This document shows positions 9,488 through 19,407 of a stretch of 64,000 nucleotides of DNA, piece by piece; the first letter of the stretch is position 1; each line of letters starts with the position of its first letter. Made by a program: the position numbers and the translations under genes. The DNA is from Phytopythium helicoides (Eukaryota > Oomycota > Peronosporomycetes > Pythiales > Pythiaceae): NCBI GenBank assembly GCA_024867545.1, contig JANFNE010000019.1, positions 868,001 through 932,000 on the forward strand, in the 5' to 3' direction. The notes under the pieces were generated by a model. It did not search any database, had not been told where the DNA came from, and saw only the letters and a program-made list of their open reading frames with translations.

Positions 9488-10176
9488 ATGTTACTACATT
9501 CACTGAAGTTACTAGCGGGTTGGGGTCGTTGGCTGGGATGATGGAGTTCCGGAGACGACGTATCAAGTCAAAGATACCGTTTGCATACAGACGTTGGGGG
9601 TATGAGCCGATCCCTTGAGTGTTGCCTTTGGTTCAAAGCAGTGATGAGAACCATTCCGCTTTTTTGCGTATTAACGTTAACAAGACATCGTTCGCACACC
9701 AGTCTAGTTGCTGCTGCCATCGGCGTTCACGAAACTCATATCCATTCTGAGAGCAACTACCGCGTCCATTTTTTCCGATTCAAGAATTGGAATCCATTGA
9801 CGTTCTGAGCCAACGCCGTCGCATGCTGAAATGAGCCAACGAATCTAACAGAGCGGACCCACAGGACTCAAAAGTAGCTATCGAATTCGCGTCATGTTCT
9901 CCCTCCTAACCGCTGGATCTCATCAAATCCTGAGTTTCAAACCGTCGAAGATTTCAAGATGGCGTCGTAATTCACATGAACACCGACAAATACAAAGCAC
10001 ATATCACTTGCGTCGTCACCAAATCGCCAAACAAACTCGTCCCGAGTTACAAGCAGGTGGCTAAACTGTGACACGAGCATGCGAGTTACTGAGGTGTTCA
10101 TACCAGAGAGCAACTCGACACAGTTTCACTTTGACCGGACAGGACAAATTGCGCGTGCTCAACCAGAAACTCCTCA
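9063..10176 (+). repeat. CRN/channel duplicated unit, copy B
   Basis: Nearly identical to 5841-6955. The match stops at about 10176, where copy A continues into the channel C-linker but copy B jumps to the channel S4 region. The stretch 9488-9950 inside it holds no gene I can support. Confidence 0.85.
9950..10176 (-). pseudogene. Channel CNBD fragment, copy B
   Basis: The minus strand encodes VLVSQFSHLLVTRDEFVWRF followed by GDDASDMCFVFVG, the beginning of a cyclic-nucleotide-binding domain. The rest of the domain is lost after about 45 residues. It is directly joined, at about 10176, to the N-terminal part of a channel (S1-S4), so S5, pore, S6 and C-linker are deleted. Confidence 0.6.
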
Positions 10177-10969
10177 AAAATTGAGAGTCAGCAAATGGCT
10201 TACCGAGCGAGGCGTGGTATACGTGTGAGGCCATAGAACCTGTTATTAAGGGTCGAGAGCATCGTGTACGGAAAGAGGCAGAGGAAGTCAGGTATAAACC
10301 CACGGCGCAGATATCATCGAGCACTGCGCCTCGGGTCCATAATCTTTTCAGCATCAACGGTAAACGAAAGATAAAAGTTGAGCACCATGTCGAGCATCCA
10401 TGAGTGCGTCAAGAGTGATAAAATATGCGGATGGCCAGCGCCACAGAGGGAACGCTATCTGCATCGGGACGGCCATCCAGTAGTAGAGCAAGTTGACTAG
10501 GAGCATGATGAGCCACCACTTTCTGAAGTTGGAGTCGGCATCAATGCATTGTTTGGGCATAAATCGTGTCCACAATTTTGCCTGAGTAGTATGCTCTGAC
10601 TGACAAGCACCTGGAGTCGTCGGTTGGGCCTGATCGTAGTACTTGATCAAGTGTTGTAGTTTTGTGTGGGAACCCATGTCACGATACACATTTTCGTCTC
10701 CCGCAATCGAGCTGCGACTAGATGCAACGGTGCCTGGGCCTTGCTCGTCTCTAGTTAGAGCTCTTCCGTTGCTTAAACTCGTCCCCGAATCGGGCTTTTC
10801 GTCGATATTGGAGCGAGCGAGGGTAGGGATTACGACGCTTTTCCTGCCGCTAGCAGCCGACGTAAAGTTCTTTTTGATGCTTAAACCAAGTGACGATATC
10901 TTGGATGTCATTGATAGCGAAGAACTAACCAACGAACTCGTGTTGGCTTGTGCCACACCATTCCGCATC
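10177..10969 (-). pseudogene. Channel N-terminus and S1-S4 fragment
   Basis: From a possible start at about 10969 (MRNGVAQANTS...) a Ser-rich cytosolic N-terminus leads into FRKWWLIMLLVNLLYYWMAV (S1 of a CNG/EAG-type channel, about 10520). Near 10420 a frame shift is needed to reach WMLDMVLNFYLSFTVDAEKI (S2), then an in-frame TGA (about 10315), then FIPDFLCLFPYTML and LTRIPRLG (S3-S4). So at least one frameshift and one stop interrupt it. Together with 9950-10176 it is a channel copy missing S5 to C-linker. Confidence 0.65.
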
Positions 10970-11176
10970 TTTTGGACGTGTGAGGCTACGAGAACCGCAC
11001 AGAGCGGGTAGCCATCAAGTCCACGTTCGCAGTGAAATCTTGAAAGTCGGTAGAGAATAGCATAAGTCACAGTACTGACCCGCAAGTATTCAATTGCAGG
11101 TGTCTGAACGCTTTCGGGAACACGATGATACGAAAGAAGGTGCACTAGTTGGTTTATCCTTGCCTCAACCGCCTCC

Positions 11177-11509
11177 GTGTTGCCACTCTCGCTTTTGGAG
11201 ATGACGAAAATTGTTGCGCAGAGCGTGACAAAAGTGAGTGGCTGGCTACAGAAGTGCTCTCATTGGACTGATGCGGAGTGGAAGCGAAAACGAAGAAGAA
11301 GTAGTACCCAAGCTGCGTTAGAATTCGCTGGTGGAGATTACCTTCCCGTCGAGCTGATTCGAAACGACAACAAGAAACATAAAAGGAAGCAAGCCGCGCA
11401 CTCTCGAGAGTTGCGAATCAAAATGACGCCATCCAAGTCTGCTGGTGCAATTCTACAAATGAATCGCACCGAAGATTATCCTGGTAGCTGGGAATGGTTT
11501 GTGAGATGA
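11177..11509 (+). CDS. Small unrecognised ORF
   Basis: A 110-codon ORF, Lys/Arg-rich in the middle (WKRKRRRSS, NKKHKRKQ), next to the channel relic. It could be a transposon-derived fragment. No family or regulatory context was seen. The region 11510-12063 also holds only weak open frames. Low confidence that it is a gene. Confidence 0.15.
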   Translation: MLPLSLLEMTKIVAQSVTKVSGWLQKCSHWTDAEWKRKRRRSSTQAALEFAGGDYLPVELIRNDNKKHKRKQAAHSRELRIKMTPSKSAGAILQMNRTEDYPGSWEWFVR

Positions 11510-12063
11510 AATCACAGCTCATTGTTCTTAAAATGGTGCCGATCGATTCGCTGTCGTTTCTGCGGGTGGACTCGCGCCTCTTGTCGGGATGGAGTTTACT
11601 TTCACCTGAAGCACACACGCACTGCTCTCAATAAAGTTGGCCAAGAATGCTGCTGTGAAGAAGCAGATCCGATCCGTGAAAATATTCTGGTAGCGAGAAC
11701 ATTTTTCAGGTTGTCAAAGCTTTGCACGTTGTCGACAAAGAGCAATACAGTCCCTGTAGCTTGTTATGATTCTCAACAATACAGTGCACTACCGACTTCA
11801 TTTAGCGAAGCCCTGTTGACTACTACTGACATTGCCCGTTTGTTGTTTGTGAACCAGTCATTAGGCTTGCATCATGTGTCATTGCTGCTCCGCGAGTATG
11901 GTAACTCGCAGACTCAGTTTTTGATTGAAGTTGAAGGTCTCTGCGTGATTCATCCTCACCACCCATTGCGAACCCATGCGCCGCTTCAAATGACCGCCAG
12001 ATCCAAAGGTATCAAGCACAAAATCTTTTGCTTCAAGAGCTGCGAACATCCTCAACAATCAAG

Positions 12064-13104
12064 ATGAACGTCAGTGAGAGCGCCCTCAAGGTTCCGGTGC
12101 TCGACGTTGGCGCGCTCATGCGCTGTGAGAACGACACCGAGGTCGCTGAGGCTCTTCGTGAAGACAACGCGGACATGAAGGCTGTGCTCGACAGCATCCG
12201 AGCCGCCTCGACAGAGTGGGGCTTCTTCTACGTTTCGAACCACGGCGTGAGCCACGAGCAGATGCAGAGCTTCCAGTCGGCCATGAGGTCGTTCTTCGCG
12301 CTGTCTGAAGACATCAAGAACTCGCTTCGAGTGACTCCGAACAACCCTCGCGGCTACAACGAGAAAGAACTGACCAAGCAGAAACTGGACTGGAAGCAAG
12401 TGTTCGACATGGGCGACCCGAGAGACAACGACGCACCCGTGGGGGGCAAACGCAACCAGTGGCCAAGCGAGGACGACCTGCCGGGCTTCCGAGAGACCAT
12501 GATGCAGCAGTATTTTACCATGGTGCACTTGGCGCGGCGCCTCCTCCAAGTCGTTGCTGTGGCTCTCGGCGAGCGCGTGGACTACTTTGACCAGTTCTTC
12601 CCTCAGGGAGATGGCACGCCAGGTGGGGATCACACGAGCTTCCTGCGGTTGAACTACTACCCGATTGCTCCAGAACCCGAGAAGACAATGGGCGTGCACC
12701 ACCACACGGATGTTGATGCTCTGACGGTGCTGCTCCAAGACGACGAGGTGGCCTCGCTGCAAGTTTTCCACCAAGGCCAGCAGCAGTGGGTGCTGGTGCC
12801 GCCCATCAAGGACACGTTCGTGATCAATCTGGGCGATCTCGTCCAGGTCTGGTCGAACGACAAGTTCGTGACTCCGCTGCACCGCGTGCTGGCTAGAGGC
12901 GACAAGCAGCGGTTCTCAGCCGCGTTCTTCTACTTCCCGTCGCTCAGCTCCACCATCCAGCCGATCTTGATGAAGGAGGAAGACGACAAGCCGCACTACG
13001 TGCCCTTCAACTTCCTCGAGTTCTTGCGTCGCCGCTTTCAAGGGAACCTCGAGGACGTCGGCGAGGAGATCCAGGTCGCCCACTACCGCGTCTCGGAGCA
13101 GTGA
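12064..13104 (+). CDS. 2-oxoglutarate/Fe(II)-dependent oxygenase 1
   Basis: A single-exon protein of 346 aa. The N-terminal DIOX_N-type region has EWGFFYVSNHGV, typical of isopenicillin-N-synthase-like oxygenases. The C-terminal jelly roll has the Fe(II)-binding His-x-Asp (HHHTDVDALT), the distal His (TPLHRV) and the Arg-x-Ser that binds 2-oxoglutarate (QRFS). The family hydroxylates or desaturates small molecules, using oxygen and 2-oxoglutarate; the substrate cannot be told from sequence. The ATG at 12064 is chosen because it aligns with the start of the tandem paralogue, and not the earlier in-frame codons. No signal peptide: probably cytosolic. Confidence 0.9.
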   Translation: MNVSESALKVPVLDVGALMRCENDTEVAEALREDNADMKAVLDSIRAASTEWGFFYVSNHGVSHEQMQSFQSAMRSFFALSEDIKNSLRVTPNNPRGYNEKELTKQKLDWKQVFDMGDPRDNDAPVGGKRNQWPSEDDLPGFRETMMQQYFTMVHLARRLLQVVAVALGERVDYFDQFFPQGDGTPGGDHTSFLRLNYYPIAPEPEKTMGVHHHTDVDALTVLLQDDEVASLQVFHQGQQQWVLVPPIKDTFVINLGDLVQVWSNDKFVTPLHRVLARGDKQRFSAAFFYFPSLSSTIQPILMKEEDDKPHYVPFNFLEFLRRRFQGNLEDVGEEIQVAHYRVSEQ

Positions 13105-13452
13105 AGGCGGACACACATCAAGCAGAGGTCTAGCTGGAGCGTGTGCGTGTCCATGTAGATGCCAGCAGCGCTTCCAATCGAAAGCGGTGAAGACCACCAA
13201 GCACACGTGCGTGGACTGATCGCGTCACTGCCAAATACCCAATGGGCTGCATCAACCTGCTCGAGTCACCTCCATCGATAGCTCCATGTCAGTGAGGTTT
13301 CAACTGAGTCCGTGGTATTTACATGGCGCTCGATCTCCCGTGATCACCGAAGCGATCCTGAAAGGATCCCTCCTGCCTGGTTCATCTCGATTCTCGTCAC
13401 TCTCTCTTTTTCCCTTCAAGACGAAAGCCCAGCCCAGCCCATCGACCTGACC

Positions 13453-14532
13453 ATGGCGAACGATCTTGACGAGCGCCTCTTGAAGGTTCCCGTCGTGGAC
13501 ATCGGCGCGCTGACTGCTCTCAAGGACGACGCGAGCGTCGGAGCCCAGCTGAACGAGGAGAACCCAGCGCTGCGTGAAGTCATCGCCAACATCCGCTCTG
13601 CGGCGGCCGAGTGGGGCTTCTTCTACATCACCAACCACGGCGTGAGCGAGAAGAAGATCGAGGGACTTCGCCAGGCGTCTCACGACTTCTTCGCGCTGCC
13701 AGAGGAGGTCAAGAACCGAGTTCGCCGCACGGAGACCAACCAGTTCGGGTTCTTCAACAAGGAATTGACCAAGCAGAAGCTGGACAACAAGGAAGTGTTT
13801 GACATCGGAGGCCGCCGTGTCGATGGCCCCTCGACGGAGAGCGCGTTCGAGCGACTCGGAGACGAGCAGAACCAGTGGCTCGAGGAAGAAGAGCTGCCGG
13901 GCTTTCGCGAGACGCTCACCGAGTACTTCGATGACATGACGCATATTTCTCGTCGACTCATCCAGGTGTTTGCTGTTGCTCTGGGCGAGCGCTTCGACTT
14001 CTTCGACCAGTTCTTCCACCGCAAGGTGACAGATGCCGACGGTTCTGATGCTGGTCATGACCACACGAGTATGTTCCGTCTGAACCACTATCCGGTGTCG
14101 GACGACCCTGAGAACACCATGGGTCTCTACCATCACACGGACATTGGTGCTGTCACGGTACTGCTGCAGGACGACGATGTCGCCACGCTCCAGGTTTTCC
14201 ACCGCGGATCGCAGACGTGGGTGAACGTGCCGCCGCGCAAGAACACGTACACTATCAACATCGGCGACACAGTTCAGCTCTGGTCCAACGACAAGTTTGT
14301 TGCTCCGCTACACCGTGTCAAGGCTCATGGCGAGAAGGAGCGCTTCTCGGCTCCGTTCTTCTACTTCCCGTCATACAAAACGGTGGCCGAGCCAATCGTC
14401 GTCAAGGGAGACGACAAGCCGCACTACCGCGCTATCCAGTGGCGCGATTTCTTGGTCAACCGTTACAATGGCAACAGCAAAGACCTGGGCGTCGAGGTGC
14501 AGCTCAGCGACTTCCGTATCAGTGATGAGTAA
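13453..14532 (+). CDS. 2-oxoglutarate/Fe(II)-dependent oxygenase 2
   Basis: 359 aa, a tandem paralogue of the preceding gene in the same orientation, 348 bases downstream. It has the same domain order: EWGFFYITNHGVSEKK, the iron site YHHTDIGAVT, distal His (APLHRV) and ERFS. It differs by a longer linker before the iron site (about 155 and 205) and slightly different ends. The ATG at 13453 follows CCATGG and fits the paralogue. The shared EKELTKQKLD / NKELTKQKLD segment shows recent common descent. Substrate unknown; sub- or neofunctionalisation after duplication is likely. Confidence 0.9.
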   Translation: MANDLDERLLKVPVVDIGALTALKDDASVGAQLNEENPALREVIANIRSAAAEWGFFYITNHGVSEKKIEGLRQASHDFFALPEEVKNRVRRTETNQFGFFNKELTKQKLDNKEVFDIGGRRVDGPSTESAFERLGDEQNQWLEEEELPGFRETLTEYFDDMTHISRRLIQVFAVALGERFDFFDQFFHRKVTDADGSDAGHDHTSMFRLNHYPVSDDPENTMGLYHHTDIGAVTVLLQDDDVATLQVFHRGSQTWVNVPPRKNTYTINIGDTVQLWSNDKFVAPLHRVKAHGEKERFSAPFFYFPSYKTVAEPIVVKGDDKPHYRAIQWRDFLVNRYNGNSKDLGVEVQLSDFRISDE

Positions 14533-15966
14533 GCAAGAAGAGAACTGCGTGTAGCGTAACTGAGAACGGTGCGCTTCAACAAGCCGTGTGAATCAATCAG
14601 GCATACACTGTGTGATGGCCTCGTCCAAATACACGGATGTACTCAACACTTCAGAATGGGAGGGGAGATTCAAGAGCACAGTAGGAAGAATCAATTGCAC
14701 GAGTGCAAACTGCATCGATCCCTTGCTTCAGGCACAATATATCTCAGCAAAGACTTTGTGAACCTAACAAAGCTCGTTCACATTGTGCGATCGCGTAAGC
14801 ACCACATCGCTATGTCAAAGAGCGCTCTCGCTTTTCCCTCAGTTTTAAGGACTCAAACAACAGAGACAGATGGAGAAAGCGAGTGGTTTTCCTTCCTTGT
14901 GCCCGTTCTCGATTCCGACCATCCGACTGATCCGTGTCTGCACATCCTCGAGCTGTTCGTCAAGCTGTTGCTTCTTCAAAGCGATATGGTCTGAGATGAC
15001 GCTCTCAATGCCCCCTCTCCGCGTAAAAAGTCCGAGATGAGATCCGAGCACCGCCTTTCATTCTCGAAGCACAGAGCGTTGAGCCAGCTGCACGCACTCG
15101 GACGTAGCAACCGCGTCGCGAGTATGATGCAGTACGCCAAGGTCAAGCCCGTCATCAAGTTTTCGTTCGCTCGAATGTCTCCCTACAATCCGTCTGCTCC
15201 AACAAAAGAATTGACGAGTGAGGAGCCGACGACAGTGGTTCCGTCAGTCCCAACGTCAAACCGGCCACGTCCGAGGAGCTCTTCACGCAGACATCTCCTC
15301 GAGGCCGAGTTGGTTGTCAAAATGAACGTTACAGAATTGTAAATATTTAGCAGTTTTTGCCTGTCACTTACGAAAACCATGTCAACAGAATATGAGTTGC
15401 CATTGAGCCAGTCGCGCACTGGGAAGTGCTGACAGCACTGCGCAATGCTGACACAGCACGCGACAAACGCTTGCTGTGCTACAGTACAGTCGCGCTCCGC
15501 TTGGTGCCGATGAACCAGCAAATCGAAGCGAGCAGGAGCATTTTCACCATCATCGCTCGCTCGTGCTCACTCTCAAATGACTACGGTACTGGCTGTATGG
15601 GGAGCGTCATGTGTGACAGGATACTATTCGTCGGGCTCGGCTCCGCCAGTCGCAGCACCTCCGTCCTCTGAAATCCATCGCTTGCGCTAAGCAAAGCGTG
15701 CACAAACCCTGCGAGTGGGGGTGTCGTCTCAGATAGCAGCAACTTGATTTGCAGCTGGAGCTGCTCATGACCAAGCGTTTTTCTAGTTGACTCAACAGCG
15801 CAATGATACCATGTCTCCTACGTCCATGGCAACAGTAGCGGCAAAGTGTGCGGATGCTTCTCGGTAGTAGTTGATTGCTTTCATTACATGTGTGCTGGCA
15901 ATAAGTTATACACTATCTGTCGTCCGGTGGCGCCGCCACCGGTGGGAATGGTAAGTAGTCTACTTT
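14533..15966. other. Gap without supported gene
   Basis: Short open frames exist on both strands; some minus-strand pieces (around 15521-15183 and 15600-15520) look slightly protein-like, with one hydrophobic stretch (MMVKMLLLASICWFIG), but they are broken by stops and frame changes. They may be remains of a membrane-protein gene. No gene is called. Confidence 0.3.
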
Positions 15967-17220
15967 TCAGAGCGCGAGCAGCGGCCCGCCAATGCCCACC
16001 GCCGTCTCCCAGCGCATGTGCACGCACAGCGCCTCGACCGCAACGGGCTTGGCCTCGGCGCGCGTCGGCAGGTGGAAATGGCCCTGGGACGTCACGGTCA
16101 CGCCGCCCTGCTCATCCCGCTCGACGCGGAGGCAAGCCGCGCAGTCCATGACACGCACGCGGCCCTCCGAGGCCGGCAGCAGCTCGTTGATGGACTGCAC
16201 GCCGACCACGATGCCGTTGGTGATCTCCTGGTGGAACACGGTTGCCAGGACGCGGTCCACGCGAGTGCAGTCGCGCTCGTTGGCCAGGTCGAAGCGCATG
16301 ATGGACGTGCTGGCGTCCACGTCCTGCACGATCTGAGCGGTGGTCGCGCCAGAGAAGAGCTGCGTGAGCTGCTGAGATGAGCGCAGCATCTCCCACGAGC
16401 GCATGGCGACGCTCGCGACGTCCGCCGAGCGGAAGTGCTTCTTGAACGAGAACGAGAAGACGCCCCCATCGCTGCCAGCTCCATCCGCCGTCCACGAGCT
16501 GGTGTAGCTCCATCCCGAGTTGGATTCATCGGCCTTGGAGTTGACAAGCTGCTCACCGCAAGCAGCGACGTTGGGTGTCGATGCGAGTGTGAGCGACTTG
16601 GCGATGGCCTGCTGAACGATCTGCGGCGTGGGTGCGTTCCACGAGGCCCCACCGACGGTCTGCAGCACCTGCTGGCACTGCTGTCGTCGACTGGTCGTGT
16701 CCCTCACGAGCGCGTCGTGCTCGCTCTTGAGCGCCTCTGCGACGCGCTGCAGCTTCTCGACGGCGTGGAGCATCCGCATTCGCTCGACGTTGACGCTGTC
16801 TGCGCCTTTGGCGCCCATGAGCCGCTGGCAGTGCGAGTAGTAGACCTGCGTGAGCGCCTGTACGCGCTCCCTGAGCTTGTCAAGCGCGCGGTCTCCGCTA
16901 AAACTGCTGGCTGATGGGCTGATGGGCTGGAACGGGTCGATCGCCTCCGTGAAGAAGGCCGCGAGCGCGTCCTTCTCGTCGACGGCGCCGTGCAGCGGCA
17001 GGAAGGGCTCGTCGGCGCCGATGGGCGAGAGCAGCACGTGCGCCGAGCTCTCGAGCTGGCTGGAGGCGTCGAAGGCGAGCTTGGCGGTCGAGATGGAGAT
17101 GTCGCGCACCTCGAAGGCCTTGGCGGGCACGGGGAGCTCGCCGTCGTCGGCGTTGGTCACCAGGAGCTGCTGGATCATGGCGATCTCCTCGCTCGTCCAC
17201 TGCTGGTCGGCCAGCAGCAT
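15967..17220 (-). CDS. M96/START-like oomycete protein
   Basis: A single-exon reading of 417 aa from the ATG whose complement lies at 17218-17220 (MLLADQQWTSEEIAMIQQLL). An acidic N-terminal region is followed by a basic coiled part (about 120-200) with QVYYSHCQRLM and a hydrophobic C-terminal half (WEMLRSSQQLTQLFSG onward) that has the feel of a START-like lipid-binding fold. This arrangement occurs in the large oomycete family named after the Phytophthora M96 mating-specific protein; assignment is from memory of its layout, so moderate. An in-frame ATG further upstream (17277) exists but its extra residues look non-conserved. Confidence 0.55.
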   Translation of the reverse strand: MLLADQQWTSEEIAMIQQLLVTNADDGELPVPAKAFEVRDISISTAKLAFDASSQLESSAHVLLSPIGADEPFLPLHGAVDEKDALAAFFTEAIDPFQPISPSASSFSGDRALDKLRERVQALTQVYYSHCQRLMGAKGADSVNVERMRMLHAVEKLQRVAEALKSEHDALVRDTTSRRQQCQQVLQTVGGASWNAPTPQIVQQAIAKSLTLASTPNVAACGEQLVNSKADESNSGWSYTSSWTADGAGSDGGVFSFSFKKHFRSADVASVAMRSWEMLRSSQQLTQLFSGATTAQIVQDVDASTSIMRFDLANERDCTRVDRVLATVFHQEITNGIVVGVQSINELLPASEGRVRVMDCAACLRVERDEQGGVTVTSQGHFHLPTRAEAKPVAVEALCVHMRWETAVGIGGPLLAL

Positions 17221-17989
17221 GGTGCGATTGTGCTTGTCGAATATACCGCAATGGTCGAAATGTGCACGCGCTGGCAAGTTCCAAAGTGCGGCGTTTCACT
17301 AATACTACAGGGCGAGCGAGCAACCCGCCCTGATGCAAAAACCTACGGTACTGTACACGCGCGGAATACCTACAGTGTACCGTAGACGGAGATGGGCGCG
17401 AGCGAGGTGGTTAGACAGAGAGGAGCCGAGCCGGAAAAGTAGGTACTGAAGGTTGGCGAGCGCTTTTTGACTTGGACTTGAGCTGCGGGTGGCTGTGGCG
17501 GCGCCCCGGCGCTCGCGCCGAGCCGCGTCAGCGGAGATGCGCGGCGAGCCATCACGCGCGCGGTGATGAGGCCCCAAGCAGCTCTGGATGTTTGAGGAAT
17601 CCGATGGGCTCGAGTGAGCTCGCGGCGGCTTGCGCTGAGAACCATGCGGCGTGGACCGTACGCGTTTCGATAGGGGAACAATCAAGACGCGGAGCTTGCA
17701 ATGCGCGAGCAAATCCTCCTCGTCATTGGAATGCGATACATAATGTCTCCACTTTTCTCCTACAGTATGTACATGCACACCAGTAAACGCTGAATGCGGC
17801 GTGCGGTGCACGGCAAAGCGCGGCAACACACACGCCATTCTCGGCGTCAATGGCTTCGCTATGCGCGATCCGGGTGAGATGGGCGAGGCGATCAGGGCGA
17901 GTGTTCAATGACTCTGTACCGTAGATTCGCGTCATACTTTGTCCAAGTCAACGGTAGTTACAATGGCGTCGGTAATGTTCTTACAAATT

Positions 17990-18005
17990 TACGGTACACT
18001 GCAAC
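17990..18005 (+). promoter_or_regulatory. Recurring motif TACGGTACACTGCAAC
   Basis: This 16-mer recurs with one change at 18960-18975, and its first twelve bases recur inverted at 17371-17385 and with one change at 29592-29603. All are in non-coding DNA. Possible promoter element or piece of a short dispersed repeat; no function known to me. Confidence 0.3.
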
Positions 18006-19023
18006 CAAGTCCTGTTGGAAGATCGCCGTGACATTATGTGCTGCTGCTTTTTTTTCTTCAAAAAATCATCAACAAAAATCAACACACACACAACTAACAA
18101 CGCCAAAGCGAGCGCCCGGTTTGCCCGAGACACTCACATGCGACTGGGCACGGCGCTCGCTCGCAAATCCTAGCAATCACAATGGTACGATCCTCGGCAG
18201 CCTCGTCTTCGGGTGACGCGAGCGACGCGAGACGGCGCCGGTTGATTCCTACATGATCATGAAGACTTGGTTGTTGATGCACGGAGGAAAATCGGTGTAA
18301 GGCAGCGCGGCTAGCTAGCAGCGTGTGCCTATGCTGCCATTCGTCAGCTCCTATAAACGCAACAGCGTTCTGCGCACTTCGGCCGCGCACAAAGTGGTTG
18401 AGCAATCGCCGTGCATCAGCGGAACCCATTGGGAACGACAAACCCAAAACAAAACAAATAAAGAGAGAGCGAAGTGGCCGCGCCAACCGAGCGATGCTGA
18501 TCAAAGCAAAAAGAGGATGGGGAGCAGGGAGATCCTCCATGTTGGTGTCGATGCCATAATTTTACCCCTTCAGAAAGGACAATGTATCTTTAAAATGATT
18601 TAAAATCGCAGCATTTATGAATACGTGAATACCTGTCGATACTAGTAGTCGTGGATAGATGATGTGCGACAAGGCGCTATAAACACGACCTATGAACTGC
18701 GTGTAAACGTACCGTATAGTTCAGACCAACAAATTGGCCGCGGATACAATCTGCAAGATTGCTCCACCGCAACGCGCTCTCTCTCTCAATTGACGCCGCA
18801 TCACCATGCCGTCGGCATCCTCAATACAAAATCTCGCTCGCTTACACTCCTTCCCCGCCGCTCCTCATAAGGATCGGGAAGATCCTCCTCCATGGCCACT
18901 CTGTCGTCAGCAGGGCGTTGCCATCTTGAGGCGTTGGCAACGCCGTGATGAGCTGAGTGTACCGTACACTGCAACAGTCACGCTCGAGAGTCTCGACACT
19001 TGCTCACCAGTCATCCGAAAGCT

Positions 19024-19039
19024 ACGTACGTACGTACGT
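19024..19039. repeat. (ACGT)n simple repeat
   Basis: Four uninterrupted ACGT units, a self-complementary microsatellite, in the intergenic DNA upstream of the SUN-domain gene. Confidence 0.8.
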
Positions 19040-19407
19040 GGATCGCAGCTTCCGAAAGCCGCCAGCGAGCCGAGGCGATAGCTGCCTCGTGTCTTTGCCG
19101 AATTCTCCGCCTGCACCTGCCGCCGCAGTCACTCGCGCCGCGATTGCCATGCAGTCGATCAGCGCCTGCTCGATCACTCACAACAGGTCGAAGCGTGGTT
19201 GCAGTACATACATCGTAGCGTATCTTTGCATCGTCACTATGATTTAGACGATCTCTAGTCGCGTTCGGATTGGCTGAAATTTCGAACACGACGCTCACAT
19301 GTCACATGGTTTCTACCATTATCCGCAATTAACCGAAATCTCCACTGACTTGTACTTTGTATGGCATCCCTTGTCGCCACCTTCTCGCCAAGCAGCCTTC
19401 AAGGCGC

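Larger units (their letters stand above)
17221..19407. other. Intergenic region with a recurring motif
   Basis: No gene supported. The region holds several copies of a motif around TAC[G/C]GTACACTGCAAC (17371-17385 on the minus strand, 17990-18005 and 18960-18975 on the plus strand, partial copies near 17344, 17914 and 18708). A 148-codon minus-strand ORF (18540-18094) with a hydrophobic stretch was considered but is weak. A T-rich tract lies at 18045-18060. Confidence 0.4.

Noticed and set aside
12052..12882. 276-codon minus-strand ORF
   Set aside because: Antisense of the first oxygenase gene; His/Val/Glu-rich shadow.
13300..14202. 300-codon minus-strand ORF
   Set aside because: Antisense of the second oxygenase gene, which has all its catalytic motifs.
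18094..18540. 148-codon minus-strand ORF considered as a secreted effector
   Set aside because: The hydrophobic stretch begins late, there is no RxLR-type motif, and nothing else is conserved; probably chance.
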